Below, one piece after another: positions 34,544 to 39,696 of a DNA stretch of 64,000 bases (position 1 is its first letter; the number at the start of each line of letters is the position of its first letter). Made by a program: the position numbers and the translations under genes. The notes under the pieces are model-generated. The model saw only the letters and a program-made list of their open reading frames with translations, had not been told where the DNA came from and made no database searches. This DNA is from Rhabditoides inermis (Eukaryota > Nematoda > Chromadorea > Rhabditida > Rhabditidae), in assembly GCA_963966185.1 (NCBI GenBank), contig CAWZYM010000006.1:298501-362500 (forward strand), read 5' to 3'.

Positions 34544-35893
34544 GCGTGTATTCGCAGAGTTCCCAACGTCTCGCCTGGAAATGGAGCGTGTCGCCGATCA
34601 ATTTGACAAGGGCGATGGTCTCATCAACTCGAAGGACTTTATCAACGCGCTGCGCTTCGATAGGAGCAACGTGGGTGGTCTTTCTTTATATGTGGTATGT
34701 ACATACGGGTGGTATTTCTATACGTAGTTAGCTAGTTAGGCAAGTACATGTGAGGCGTCGTGGGTGGTCTGTTATGCGTGTCTCGTTTCAGCAGAAGCCA
34801 AAGACAGAATCGGAGAAGATCAACGAGGAGATCTTGCACCAGGAGGGCAAGTGCGCCTGCCACTCCAAATACAAGATAGAGAAGATTGCCGAGGGACACT
34901 ACAGGGTACGTGCCTTGTTGTTTTTGTTGATCCGGTTGAATCCGGGATCCTCCTAGTTGAAATCAAAAACAGGGTTCTTAGATTACGAAAATGGCGGCAT
35001 AAGTGCATGTACCCCTTTCCCTTTTCACTATCTTGTGTCTATCAGTCACTGGCGGTGCCCCCGTGTCTGCATAGTCGGGTATGCGCATGGTAGAAGTTGC
35101 CACAAAAGCCACTTTGGTTTGCCGTAGTGTAACGCGCCTCGTTTCGTTTGCGGCAGCATCGCTTCTTTTTTTCGATTATGACGTCATCTCCGTTTCAGTT
35201 TGGCGACACTCAGATCAAGAGGATGGTGCGCATCCTGCGATCGACTGTCATGGTGCGAGTGGGCGGAGGATGGGAGGCACTCGATGAGTTCCTACACAAA
35301 CACGATCCGTGCAGGACCAAGGGTGAGTGGAGAGGGGGGGGGGGAGATTACGGACCACATATAGGTCGCCTGAACACGGACATCTTCTACAACGACGTGC
35401 GTCCTTCGACGGCGTCCGACTCGATGCAGCGCTTCACGAAGGGCCGCCACGCCAGGCAGCCTGTCACTGAGGGAGCCGTGTCCGCCAGTGGACCCATCAT
35501 GAAGATAAGGTGAGTTGGAGATTGTTGATCGCATTGTTTATTTGATTTTGTTTGCAGGGAGAAGACGGAGCGCAGTGTGCCAATGTTCAGCGGGATGCGT
35601 CGCGGTTCGACGGCCCGCACAGGCAGTGACGTCAGTCTGCCGGGTGAGTAGACGTGAGCAGGAGACGTGAATGTGTATGTGTTGCAGAGGTGCGCGAGTC
35701 TCGGATCGCGCGTCCGTCGCCTGGCGGTTCTCGGCCGTCTTCCCTACATGGTTCGAGGGCGGATCTGCGGGACACGCCCAGCAGGCCGGCGTCTCGCGCC
35801 TCGGACGCCAGCGACGCCGACCGACCCACGCGCATCCCCTCGCTGCGCAACCAGAAGGGACAGCGCTACCGGCCCCCGCACGCCAACCAGTAG
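1..35893 (+). CDS. vab-10: Spectraplakin (VAB-10 / Shot / MACF1-dystonin family), 5'-partial, 81 exons in window
   Basis: Giant cytoskeletal linker that ties actin to microtubules (rod isoform) or to intermediate-filament/junction sites (plakin-repeat isoform). The window opens in the last ~40 residues of the second calponin-homology domain (LLDAEDVDV, then [12 protein letters not shown]), so the start codon and most of the actin-binding domain lie upstream. Order seen: plakin domain with SH3, charged exon, plakin-repeat exon with its own stop, spectrin-like rod, two EF-hands, GAS2 domain, Ser/Arg/Pro tail ending in TAG at 35891-35893. All exon junctions were chained by GT-AG sites with matching phase, with no frameshift or nonsense codon, so the gene looks functional. 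In-window length is about 3,200 residues for the plakin-repeat form and 4,660-4,810 for the rod form. The family call is secure from SH3, plakin repeats and GAS2 together. The symbol is provisional and assumes a nematode; a few acceptor choices (for example 14371, 18336) are less certain. Confidence 0.95.
2021..2264 (+). repeat. Intron containing decayed copies of its own exon junctions
   Basis: The exon-7 end plus donor (2008-2044) is echoed at 2092-2125 and again at 2184-2213 (tggtacgtggggctactgg). The acceptor plus start of exon 8 (2257-2275) is echoed at 2150-2170 (ttgcaggactcattgag). This is a tandem duplication across an exon boundary in which only the outer junctions keep coding continuity. 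Confidence 0.65.
7002..7442 (+). other. Spectraplakin exon 18: 147-residue Arg/Glu single-helix-like cassette
   Basis: A phase 0-0 exon coding almost only for E, R, D, K and A, with runs such as [16 protein letters not shown] and tandem RRREDEE units near the end. Composition predicts a long charged alpha helix of the ERM/caldesmon single-helix type, a rigid spacer rather than a folded domain. It sits between the plakin domain and the plakin-repeat exon and can be included or skipped in either isoform class because both ends are in phase 0. The 3' third (7314-7431) is built from near-identical 21-base units, so its length may vary between individuals. The acceptor is gttgtag at 6995-7001 and the donor is gtgggg at 7443. 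Confidence 0.8.
7314..7440 (+). repeat. In-frame coding tandem repeat (21-base units)
   Basis: About six near-identical copies of a 21-base unit (gaggagaggagacgtcgcg plus ag or ga), each coding [16 protein letters not shown]. Copies differ only at gaa-gac versus gag-gag. The period is a multiple of three, so expansion or contraction keeps the reading frame. Confidence 0.8.
7610..13459 (+). CDS. vab-10: Spectraplakin exon 19: plakin-repeat domain with alternative stop (VAB-10A-type C-terminus)
   Basis: One uninterrupted 5,850-base exon, 1,949 codons plus TAG. It holds about 45 degenerate plakin repeats of roughly 38 residues, recognisable by the recurring pattern [MIV][ST]LxEAxxxGxID (for example [46 protein letters not shown]). 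In the family such repeats bind intermediate filaments or hemidesmosome-like junctions. Around residues 1097-1170 a Ser/Gly/Gln/His linker with SGFG-type repeats separates two repeat blocks. The acceptor is tcttttcag at 7601-7609 in phase 0. No donor is needed because the exon ends in a stop, so it is an alternative terminal exon. The rod isoform must skip it and join to 14054. No canonical AATAAA is visible in the following 600 bases, so the poly(A) site of this form is unplaced. Confidence 0.92.
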   Translation: MPKVNVPLEMHEGFGEDGFDEFDQMEELPDRAHVTEHEDEMQMYQEETVTKTQFYEMEGVLHKQTGEILTFVEAVRQGLLDLHAGGGQFFDIVSGSHISLEKAAELGYIDGGFNEALNTEYGVHHPETGASMTLLEAIQIGLYDPDVRQLRDIHSGEVLSMYDCVSRKIISFDTQHKLIKMGILKLPPMQLAQAIEQGVVNTSTGEFEGKYTKEKMALKDALYHGYLSISGAQAAPQIAITLHEAIEDGYVNANNGEFSDRNGQDTFTLRDACSKQHNLLNMHVPEVVNTADQSRMTLGEAVVRNAISTRNGNFTDLQSRRSASLREAFQEGLICKPLTLFEMHEKDLIDSTGHLIDRGTKHRHNVLEAIAAGVLDCDARHIVDPDEKDVVSVATALERGLLSADGKIILEKQQKQYSIGEAVREDLLTKRAKFSIFDVKGVKNTQTGAQMSFNEAVEAGAIIPQAERVVDLETQESVLLSDERRAKELVDTTLLELLTKPIGIKDGQNEINLLRAVSKGLVDPVKGVFFDKSTKREMTARQAYDSGMLTLRGAMQLAALFNVHTNLMTPVKKVDKKKRLSRPGQQPMELAENQVKVTLEEAMRQGLIDSRTQRFKQGNIDVSLEDALSQGLIDPKSEWIVPSKSNGVGPTIEEKTTESVTETGQQLAPKYFPDKNIEESVTTVKRVRTTETTALGGPGGVGVYRALTGSKGAMEVPSQGYHLYEAERKGIVDIEKGVITPPNVDRTITFSEGIELGVIDAKTISVRDPLGRMINVKEALEKGLMNKNGFVNGNSIEKAIESKDIVVDAEPLVPLNDQDKKVIQFSSSSQGVVSFRPVGTTAVEESEQAWSFDANKGELVDHMSGERMTLDRAIASGKLAPEDLMVRDALTGREMSFEEAEKWGIIDKKGGYYVDKRENKRLSMVDAAQQHYVYPTGGAGANAGDAVHTSVKVQTKTLVSKKEALAGPAALQGNTLGGALSLGWYDQHNGMFTDPDSQKQMTLKEAIIKGVFNPYETTVVDRKNGKEMSLLEAIQEGIVDDTAGTVVDTASGRTMNMEEAQKAGVIKGKSVADSLAGGVMSDKGINLDSAQYPRGGAAGFGTSTSHRTSQYQPSGFGSSTTTSSSHQQSSSGFDSRPQQPSSGFGSSSTSHHQTSSSSHGGQPGERTSSHRIVEQKLELTPFASPPTQRRNAPAQQTTHTSHQTVALRGAGGPRQEFVDLGGGKQVMVNVVRGEGGVEKGEYVDPATGMKFTIQMQGDPFVTETKTSVKSTSQVQSIELEPHAEFVGIDRIRDKRNNRVMSLEDAKRIGIARVDKKGKQMTKSYSVFRSNIHNAVNKGVIDVHGEKISLQDAIKTGIVDIVGLNYVNVKSGDKLPLAQAANMGLVDVTLSETLSKGVSNPANGERIPVDRAVQLGIVDARTGEVKNPYTREQLTWLDIVKPIYNAVANEGVYDPTKGHGVPVTSALNEGLIDTKSGKYHNPITGDFVDLDEAVNKGLMDRGTYETITKPFVNDYRTGRDINLIEAVEAKIIDPKNRTIQLSRQSIVPIAKAVQDGRIPRDIGEKLRKVDKMAFAEALGKGVIDVANNLFTDADTGRQMSIEQAIQEGFIDTGNVQSMEGADEKNLTAVLDSHEFDENSGRIRDKKSGLYLTFKVAVDRDVIDGDSLLHDLESGQTLTLREAVNRGIIDGDGKYGREKMKLKEAVAAGHLAIIASPMQAAQTVAEAVKRRDAEGYKFKIEAVEGGSQRGSRTSVPKFREETITARIPRVEPGFSVRMRGSDATGKLVDRARSLIDDPSALADVQHEFLSNLESGQFDTDEKILENPQTGRRVSVREAAETGLLDVLTGEIVHPETGRRYSIPKAVHMRMVDGDAAKRLMDGLNVSMDEQATTTTSTASPGGGESRTWTKTVSWQGKPEELRASKDLSGYTTYTSSSTTETKDAPSWARQH
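13460..14053 (+). other. 3' UTR of the plakin-repeat isoform / intron of the rod isoform
   Basis: No coding potential consistent with the neighbours. It is AT-rich from about 13650. It should serve as 3' untranslated sequence when exon 19 is used and as the end of a long intron otherwise. The rod acceptor is gtacag at 14048-14053. AT-rich candidates such as the stretch near 13810-13830 could serve for cleavage, but no clean AATAAA is seen. Confidence 0.5.
14054..19563 (+). other. Spectraplakin rod, part 1 (exons 20-33)
   Basis: Coding blocks: 14054-14206, 14371-14552, 15181-15346, 15522-15680, 15800-16003, 16186-16404, 16553-16756, 16934-17044, 17183-17386, 17516-17893, 18067-18231, 18336-18496, 18639-19179 and 19438-19563. 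The translation is continuous helical heptad sequence rich in E, A, R, Q and L with spaced Trp residues (for example [30 protein letters not shown]), the pattern of spectrin repeats. Sequence similarity to other rods is weak, as usual for this family, so individual repeats are not numbered. The least certain acceptors are 14371 (after gttgag) and 18336 (after ctttaag), chosen because phase and coding content fit. Exon 20 joins in phase 0 from exon 17 or 18. Confidence 0.8.
14675..14692. repeat. Homopolymer G run
   Basis: Eighteen consecutive G bases in spectraplakin intron 21. It may form a G-quadruplex, and its length is likely to be unreliable in sequencing. Confidence 0.85.
24347..24559. 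repeat. Dispersed repeat with CTATAG ends and an internal 17-bp tandem array
   Basis: Bounded by CTATAG on both sides and homologous in reverse orientation to 48526-48671 (shared GAGCGATAGTTT, CGATCTACCTC, CTTGTTTTRCGCGCTATT). This copy has four tandem units of gatctacctcagttttc at about 24366-24433, where the other copy has one. Confidence 0.6.
24568..24755. mobile_element. TA-flanked ~190-bp MITE, copy 1
   Basis: Begins TACAGTCCAGG and ends CACCCACTGTA. It shares the core CCCGCATTTGAAAATTGCGC and CGCCTCGCACTCTGTTCAC with copies at 28329-28508 and 39867-40056. Short TA-CAGT...ACTG-TA termini fit a Tc1/mariner-type non-autonomous element. It sits in a spectraplakin intron next to another dispersed repeat. 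Confidence 0.7.
25903..26050 (+). repeat. Intron formed by tandem duplication of an ~80-base junction-to-junction unit
   Basis: The real exon end ttgtgcat/gtgagtg (25895-25908) recurs at 25979-25992, and the real acceptor cgttcag/g at 26044-26051 recurs at 25966-25973. The intron therefore contains a complete decoy micro-exon between a decoy acceptor and a decoy donor. Confidence 0.65.
28329..28508. mobile_element. TA-flanked ~190-bp MITE, copy 2
   Basis: Same family as 24568-24755: ACAGTCCATGGAATAT at the left, CCCGCATTTGAAAATTGCGC core, CCACCAACAGTA at the right. It is inserted within a few bases of the exon 57 donor in the spectraplakin gene. Confidence 0.7.
28821..29154. mobile_element. 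TTAA-flanked MITE, copy 1
   Basis: Nearly perfect palindrome of 334 bases inside spectraplakin intron 58. Ends read TTAA-AGGAACGTACGACTCTAAA and the inverse, TTTAGAGTCGTATGTTCCT-TTAA, with arms of about 150 bases meeting near 28990. It has no coding capacity. TTAA flanks suggest a piggyBac-type target, but the family is not proved. Confidence 0.8.
29950..30302. mobile_element. TTAA-flanked MITE, copy 2 (same family)
   Basis: Inverted repeat of 353 bases in spectraplakin intron 61. The left end is TTAA-AGGAACGCACCACTCTAAAA and the right end ...TGTGTGTTCCT-TTAA. The inner arms resemble copy 1 (TTTCTCACTACGAA near the centre, CTTTCATGTGGCATT near the right end), placing the two copies, about 800 bases apart, in one family. 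Confidence 0.8.
32630..32872. repeat. Compound CA/CAGA microsatellite
   Basis: About 240 bases of interrupted (AC)n with (ACAGAC)n variants inside spectraplakin intron 69. No coding potential. Confidence 0.85.
34235..35893 (+). other. Spectraplakin exons 75-81: EF-hand pair, GAS2 domain and basic tail
   Basis: Coding blocks: 34235-34500, 34558-34670, 34792-34905, 35199-35322, 35365-35509, 35558-35643 and 35688-35893. After [19 protein letters not shown] come two EF-hand-like loops, [12 protein letters not shown] and [11 protein letters not shown]. Both depart from the calcium-binding consensus: the first ends in V instead of E, and the second is one residue short. The GAS2 microtubule-binding domain follows, with the zinc-type CACH motif in exon 77 and [16 protein letters not shown] plus [10 protein letters not shown] in exon 78. 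The tail is Ser/Arg/Pro-rich and contains PTRIPSL, a fit to the [ST]xIP motif that recruits EB1 to growing microtubule ends. Exon 77 starts at a tandem cagcag acceptor, so a one-Gln length variant is possible. Confidence 0.92.
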
Positions 35894-36257
35894 ACTGAGT
35901 ATCATGATTCAATGTGTATTTGTTGTTGTTGTAGTTCCCCATGACTGCTCATTTGGTGTGTGTTTTGTTGTGTGTGTCGGTGGTGTAGCAGAAGAGATTC
36001 TCCACCTCTGATGCTCGCGCGTTGTCTCTGCTCTTTTCCTATGGGAACTCTCCACTCTCATGTGATTCGAGAGAGATGACTACCCACCTATAGTATTTAT
36101 TCTTCCCGCACCGGTTACATATGTCTGCATGCCTTGTGTAAGTGTTCTTTTTAGCAATATGTATTAGATATGATCTATATGCACAGACACTCGTCATTTA
36201 TTTATTCGAGCTTGCTGCTCACATTATGTGTACATTTTTGTGAAGATTTATCTCGGT

Positions 36258-36263
36258 AATAAA
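36258..36263 (+). terminator. Poly(A) signal AATAAA of the spectraplakin gene
   Basis: Canonical AATAAA 365 bases after the TAG stop, followed by a T/G-rich stretch. The region 35894-36257 is 3' untranslated sequence with nothing else visible. Cleavage would fall near 36275-36285, about 100 bases before the next ATG. Confidence 0.75.
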
Positions 36264-36367
36264 GATGTTTTATGTTTTTGTGCTTTCAAGTAATTGGGGT
36301 AAGGGAATTCGTTTACAACGATGAGTGTTGACTATCTGCGCTGTTTACTTGTTTGTTGTGGTAACAA

Positions 36368-36382
36368 TACGAGTACTGTAGT
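36368..36382 (+). promoter_or_regulatory. Possible trans-splice acceptor of the decarboxylase gene
   Basis: The sequence acgagtactgtag ends at 36381, leaving one base before the ATG at 36383. No donor or first exon is visible in the short gap after the spectraplakin poly(A) signal. In nematodes this geometry is typical of spliced-leader addition to a downstream operon gene. This is inference from spacing and sequence only. Confidence 0.45.
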
Positions 36383-38002
36383 ATGTCGTCGGAGCCGGTG
36401 TCAAAACGTGCGTGTGTGGATGATGCGAGGGAGACGAAGGAGGAGGTGGGAGACAGGGAGCCATTCCCACCCACACACAAGCTGGACAGACACTCGGACA
36501 AGTACCATCTGCTAGTCGGCATCACTGGATCCATCGCCGTCATCAAGCTGCGACAGCTCATCGACGATCTGTACAAGTTCGCCGGCAGGGACAAGCTCTT
36601 CATCAAGGTGCGTGCGATCGATTTATCGATTGATTGGGATTATCATTTTTGAGTGTGTGTTCACTGTTCATATAAGTCGGTATCATTTGTGATTTTCGAG
36701 AGTATCGTTACAGTGCTACTTTCAACCATATCCGGGACCTTTCATCGCCCTCTTCATCATTGTAGCAGAATTCAAAAAATACCTAACAAAAGATGTGATC
36801 GGCGAAATTCGGATGGGGAATTTGGGTTGTCAAAATGATATCGGGCAAAGAAAAAAAAGTTCTTCATCAAATCTGCAAATATTGCGATGACAGAATTCGT
36901 GGAACTTCATTGGCATGGTTTCGGCGAATTTAGCGATGGCCAAATTCGCTGAACAGCGATGAATCAAATTCGCTTTCACAAAAGTTCGGCCGGTGAGGGG
37001 ATCGAACCGTCGTCCCTCGATCACGAAGCGTGAATGTTACCAATACACCATGGCAGCTCGTTCACAGAGATTCTAAAACGTTGTGTAACATGCGCCATCA
37101 TGATTTTGAAAAAGAAATATGCAAACGACTGTTGATGGTATATAAAAACATCTAAGTTTTAATATACCAGCAACAGCGAGAACTGTGTTCTTCCTTTTGG
37201 AATGCGAATAGCTAAACAGATGTTCGCAATTACATAGATGTTCGCGGACACATTCTCCAGTTTACAGTGTCTGAGAGAGAGCGGAGGTGGTTGGTATATT
37301 GGTAAGATGGACGGTTGGTGAACGGGGGTCGCCGGTTCGATTCCTCTCGGTGGCAGAATTTTTGTTCACTGGAGTTCAGCGTATTCTGCCCTCGCCATAT
37401 TCGCGGAAATGTAGGAACAAAAGTTCAGCGAATTCTGCCGTCGCCAAATTCGCTGAAATAGAGTCAACGAAAGATCAGCGAATTCTGCCGTCGCCAAATT
37501 CGCCGATCTTGTGCAGCAGATTTTATCGGCATTCATATTTTTCGAAAAACTTTTGCATCACGAAATTCGCAACACGTGTTTTCCAGAATGCAAAATTGTC
37601 TATCTTATCGAAAGTGCTAAATTTTCTTCGCATATTTGTTAGAATGCAATGATTTGACAATAATGTGCATTACAACTTTTTCATGGAACTTAATTTTCAT
37701 GGTGTACTCATCGAATTTCCTCAATAAAACGAAGTGCTCAAAATGCTCGAAAAACACAAATGATACCGACTTATATAGACAAAGTCAACAAACATGAATA
37801 TTGTTTCATTCATACTGTTGCATTAGATGTGTACGTGTAATGCTTGTTGATGTATTGAATAGTTGGATTAGGTGGTGACGACCGAGTCGGCTGCGCACAT
37901 GTGCAACACGCACTCGATCGATATTGAGGAGACGATGTACACTGACCGGGACGAGTGGAGCATGTGGAAGGAGAGGGGCGACCCGGTGCTCCACATTGGT
38001 CA

Positions 38003-38047
<45 letters not shown>

Positions 38048-38503
38048 TCCCTCTCTCTCAGAGCTTCGCAAGTGGGCGGACGGTATGCTGATCGCCCCTC
38101 TGGACGCCAATTCGATGGCCAAGATCGCTCAGGGCATCTGCGACAACCTACTCACCAGCGTCGTGAGTGGCTGTTTCTCTAGTTTATGTTCACAACGTTT
38201 CCTAATATGAAGCGTCGTGATTATATAAAGACTTGGCTACTCATAGATGGCTAATTGCGATTGGCACGTTCACATGTTTGTTTGGAGTGAAGGGTTGTAG
38301 TGATGTGGCTATGACTGTGATTGAGGTGCGTGCGTGGGATCCGCGCAAGCCGCTCCACTTTGCGCCCGCAATGAACACATTCATGTGGGAGAGCCCGCTC
38401 ACCTTCCAGCACCGCAAGACCCTCAAGGACCTGCTCAGGTTCAAGGTGGGAGAGAGAGAGAGAGAGAGCGAGAGAGAGCGAGAAAGAGAGAGAGAGAAAG
38501 AGC

Positions 38504-38534
<31 letters not shown>

Positions 38535-38767
38535 AGAGAGATTTGCCAGGAGATCCCTCCCATCGAGAAGGAGCTGATGTGCGGCGACAAGGGCATGGGT
38601 GCAATGGCGACTACCAGTATGATCGGCACCATCATCGCCACCCAGGTACGTGTGTTTGTCAGTCTGTCCCGTTCGTGCGTGCGTCCGCAACGGTCCGATT
38701 TCAGGTGAAGAACCGTTTCGCTGTCTACTCTGACAGTAGCCGCTGCGATCCGAGCGAGTATCTGTAG
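36383..38767 (+). CDS. ppcdc: Phosphopantothenoylcysteine decarboxylase
   Basis: Catalyses decarboxylation of 4'-phosphopantothenoylcysteine to 4'-phosphopantetheine, a cytosolic flavoprotein step of coenzyme A synthesis. Six exons: 36383-36607, 37872-37998, 38062-38162, 38326-38445, 38550-38645 and 38705-38767 (TAG), all in phase, 243 residues against about 200 in the human enzyme. Visible motifs: GITGSIA flavin-binding loop, TESAAHM with the catalytic His, PLDANSMAKIAQGICDNL, APAMNTFMWESPLT (the PxMNxxMW signature) and CGDKGMGAM with the active-site Cys. The extra length is a hydrophilic N-terminal ~40 residues. Intron 1 (36608-37871) is enlarged by a fold-back element. Introns 37999-38061 and 38446-38549 are almost pure TC and GA repeats. 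A poly(A) signal lies at 38920. Confidence is high from the colinear motifs. Confidence 0.95.
36990..37062 (-). pseudogene. tRNA-like sequence, left arm
   Basis: On the minus strand: an A-box-like TGGTGTATTGGTAACA, then an anticodon-arm-like segment, then GGTTCGATCCC, an exact internal B-box/T-loop. The would-be acceptor stem does not pair, so this is not a usable tRNA gene. It is more likely a tRNA-derived RNA polymerase III promoter kept in a mobile element. Confidence 0.5.
37284..37358 (+). pseudogene. tRNA-like sequence, right arm
   Basis: Plus strand counterpart of 36990-37062: TGGTATATTGGTAAGA, then GGTTCGATTCC at 37334-37344. Acceptor-stem pairing is poor. It is homologous to the left arm over about 70 bases, as expected for two arms of a fold-back element. 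Confidence 0.5.
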
Positions 38768-38919
38768 GACCGGATGATTACTTAGAGTGTACGGTATAGC
38801 ATGGTACGGTATATACTGTAGATCTCCCCAATTAGGCACTAAAGTTTGCAAAGTATTTTGGTATTGTTTGTCGCGTTTGTTATCGATTTTGTTATTGCCG
38901 ATATTGTGAAGTTGTATGG

Positions 38920-38925
38920 AATAAA
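38920..38925 (+). terminator. Poly(A) signal AATAAA of PPCDC
   Basis: Canonical AATAAA 153 bases after the PPCDC stop codon. Confidence 0.75.
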
Positions 38926-39696
38926 TTTGTTTGGAACTACCCTGTTTTCGTGTTTGCGATGCTTTGAAGAAGATGCATCTGCATTTACGGTTGCTATGGT
39001 TATTAATCGAAAATAACCTTCGCGTCGCGGCAAAGTCGCGGCATCCTGGAAAATTCATCACTTCATCCGACGGAGCGGCGCGGCTCACTATTTCGTTGTG
39101 ACAGTTGCACACAAACGAGTGTGGTACGACGTATAAATGCACGATTATGCGTGAGATCAAATTGAATTATATCTAAGTACTTTTTATTCAGTTGGCTGAT
39201 TTAGTTGTCTTTAAGTAATGCAACCTAGAGCACATGCAACATTGTTGCTACATATTGATATCACTAGATGAAAACGCTAGCCCGAGTTCTATTCCAACTG
39301 TCGAAGGCAGAAAAGGAAAAGGAGAAGCTGCGCGTTCTCTAATGAGAAACTATGTGCACAAAGTATGCCCACATATTTTAAAGATAACATATTCATGGAC
39401 GACATTGCACTTATATACATAACGAGGATAGTAGGAAGGAAGTGCTCAGGGAAGTAGCCACTAGCCTACTAGGAAGTGCAATCATTTTGCAGCACCTTCC
39501 ATGAGCACTTCCTTCCTTCTATCAAACGAGACAAAACAGAGACCCAAAACAGAGACCGGGTTAAGAAGTTGAGAAGCTGTCGAGCAATACACGTTTAGAG
39601 CCGTGAGATGGATGATACCGATACTGGATGATACCGATGGATGATACCGATGATATGATACCGATATGGATGATACTGGATGATTGGCGATACCGG
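38926..39696. other. Spacer between PPCDC and the small heat-shock gene (tail to tail)
   Basis: No supportable gene. It holds a hairpin at about 39430-39521 (arms aggaaggaagtgctca and tgagcacttccttcct) and, right after the heat-shock stop codon, a ~14-base minisatellite (ggatgataccgata) at 39608-39695 that would fall in that gene's 3' untranslated region. Confidence 0.6.

Larger units (their letters stand above)
36671..37777. mobile_element. Fold-back element with tRNA-like arms in PPCDC intron 1
   Basis: Ends are inverted copies of TATAAGTCGGTATCATTTGT (36671-36690 and, inverted, near 37757-37777), bordered by TA dinucleotides. Inside are two tRNA-like stretches pointing outward (36990-37062 minus, 37284-37358 plus) and a ~50-base tandem motif, ttcagcgaattctgccgtcg, repeated about three times at 37375-37505 with inverse relatives at 36925-36975. 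There is no transposase-sized frame, so it is non-autonomous. Confidence 0.7.

Noticed and set aside
36990..37358. Two functional tRNA genes
   Set aside because: B-boxes are perfect but the acceptor stems do not pair in either copy, and both lie symmetrically in a fold-back element.
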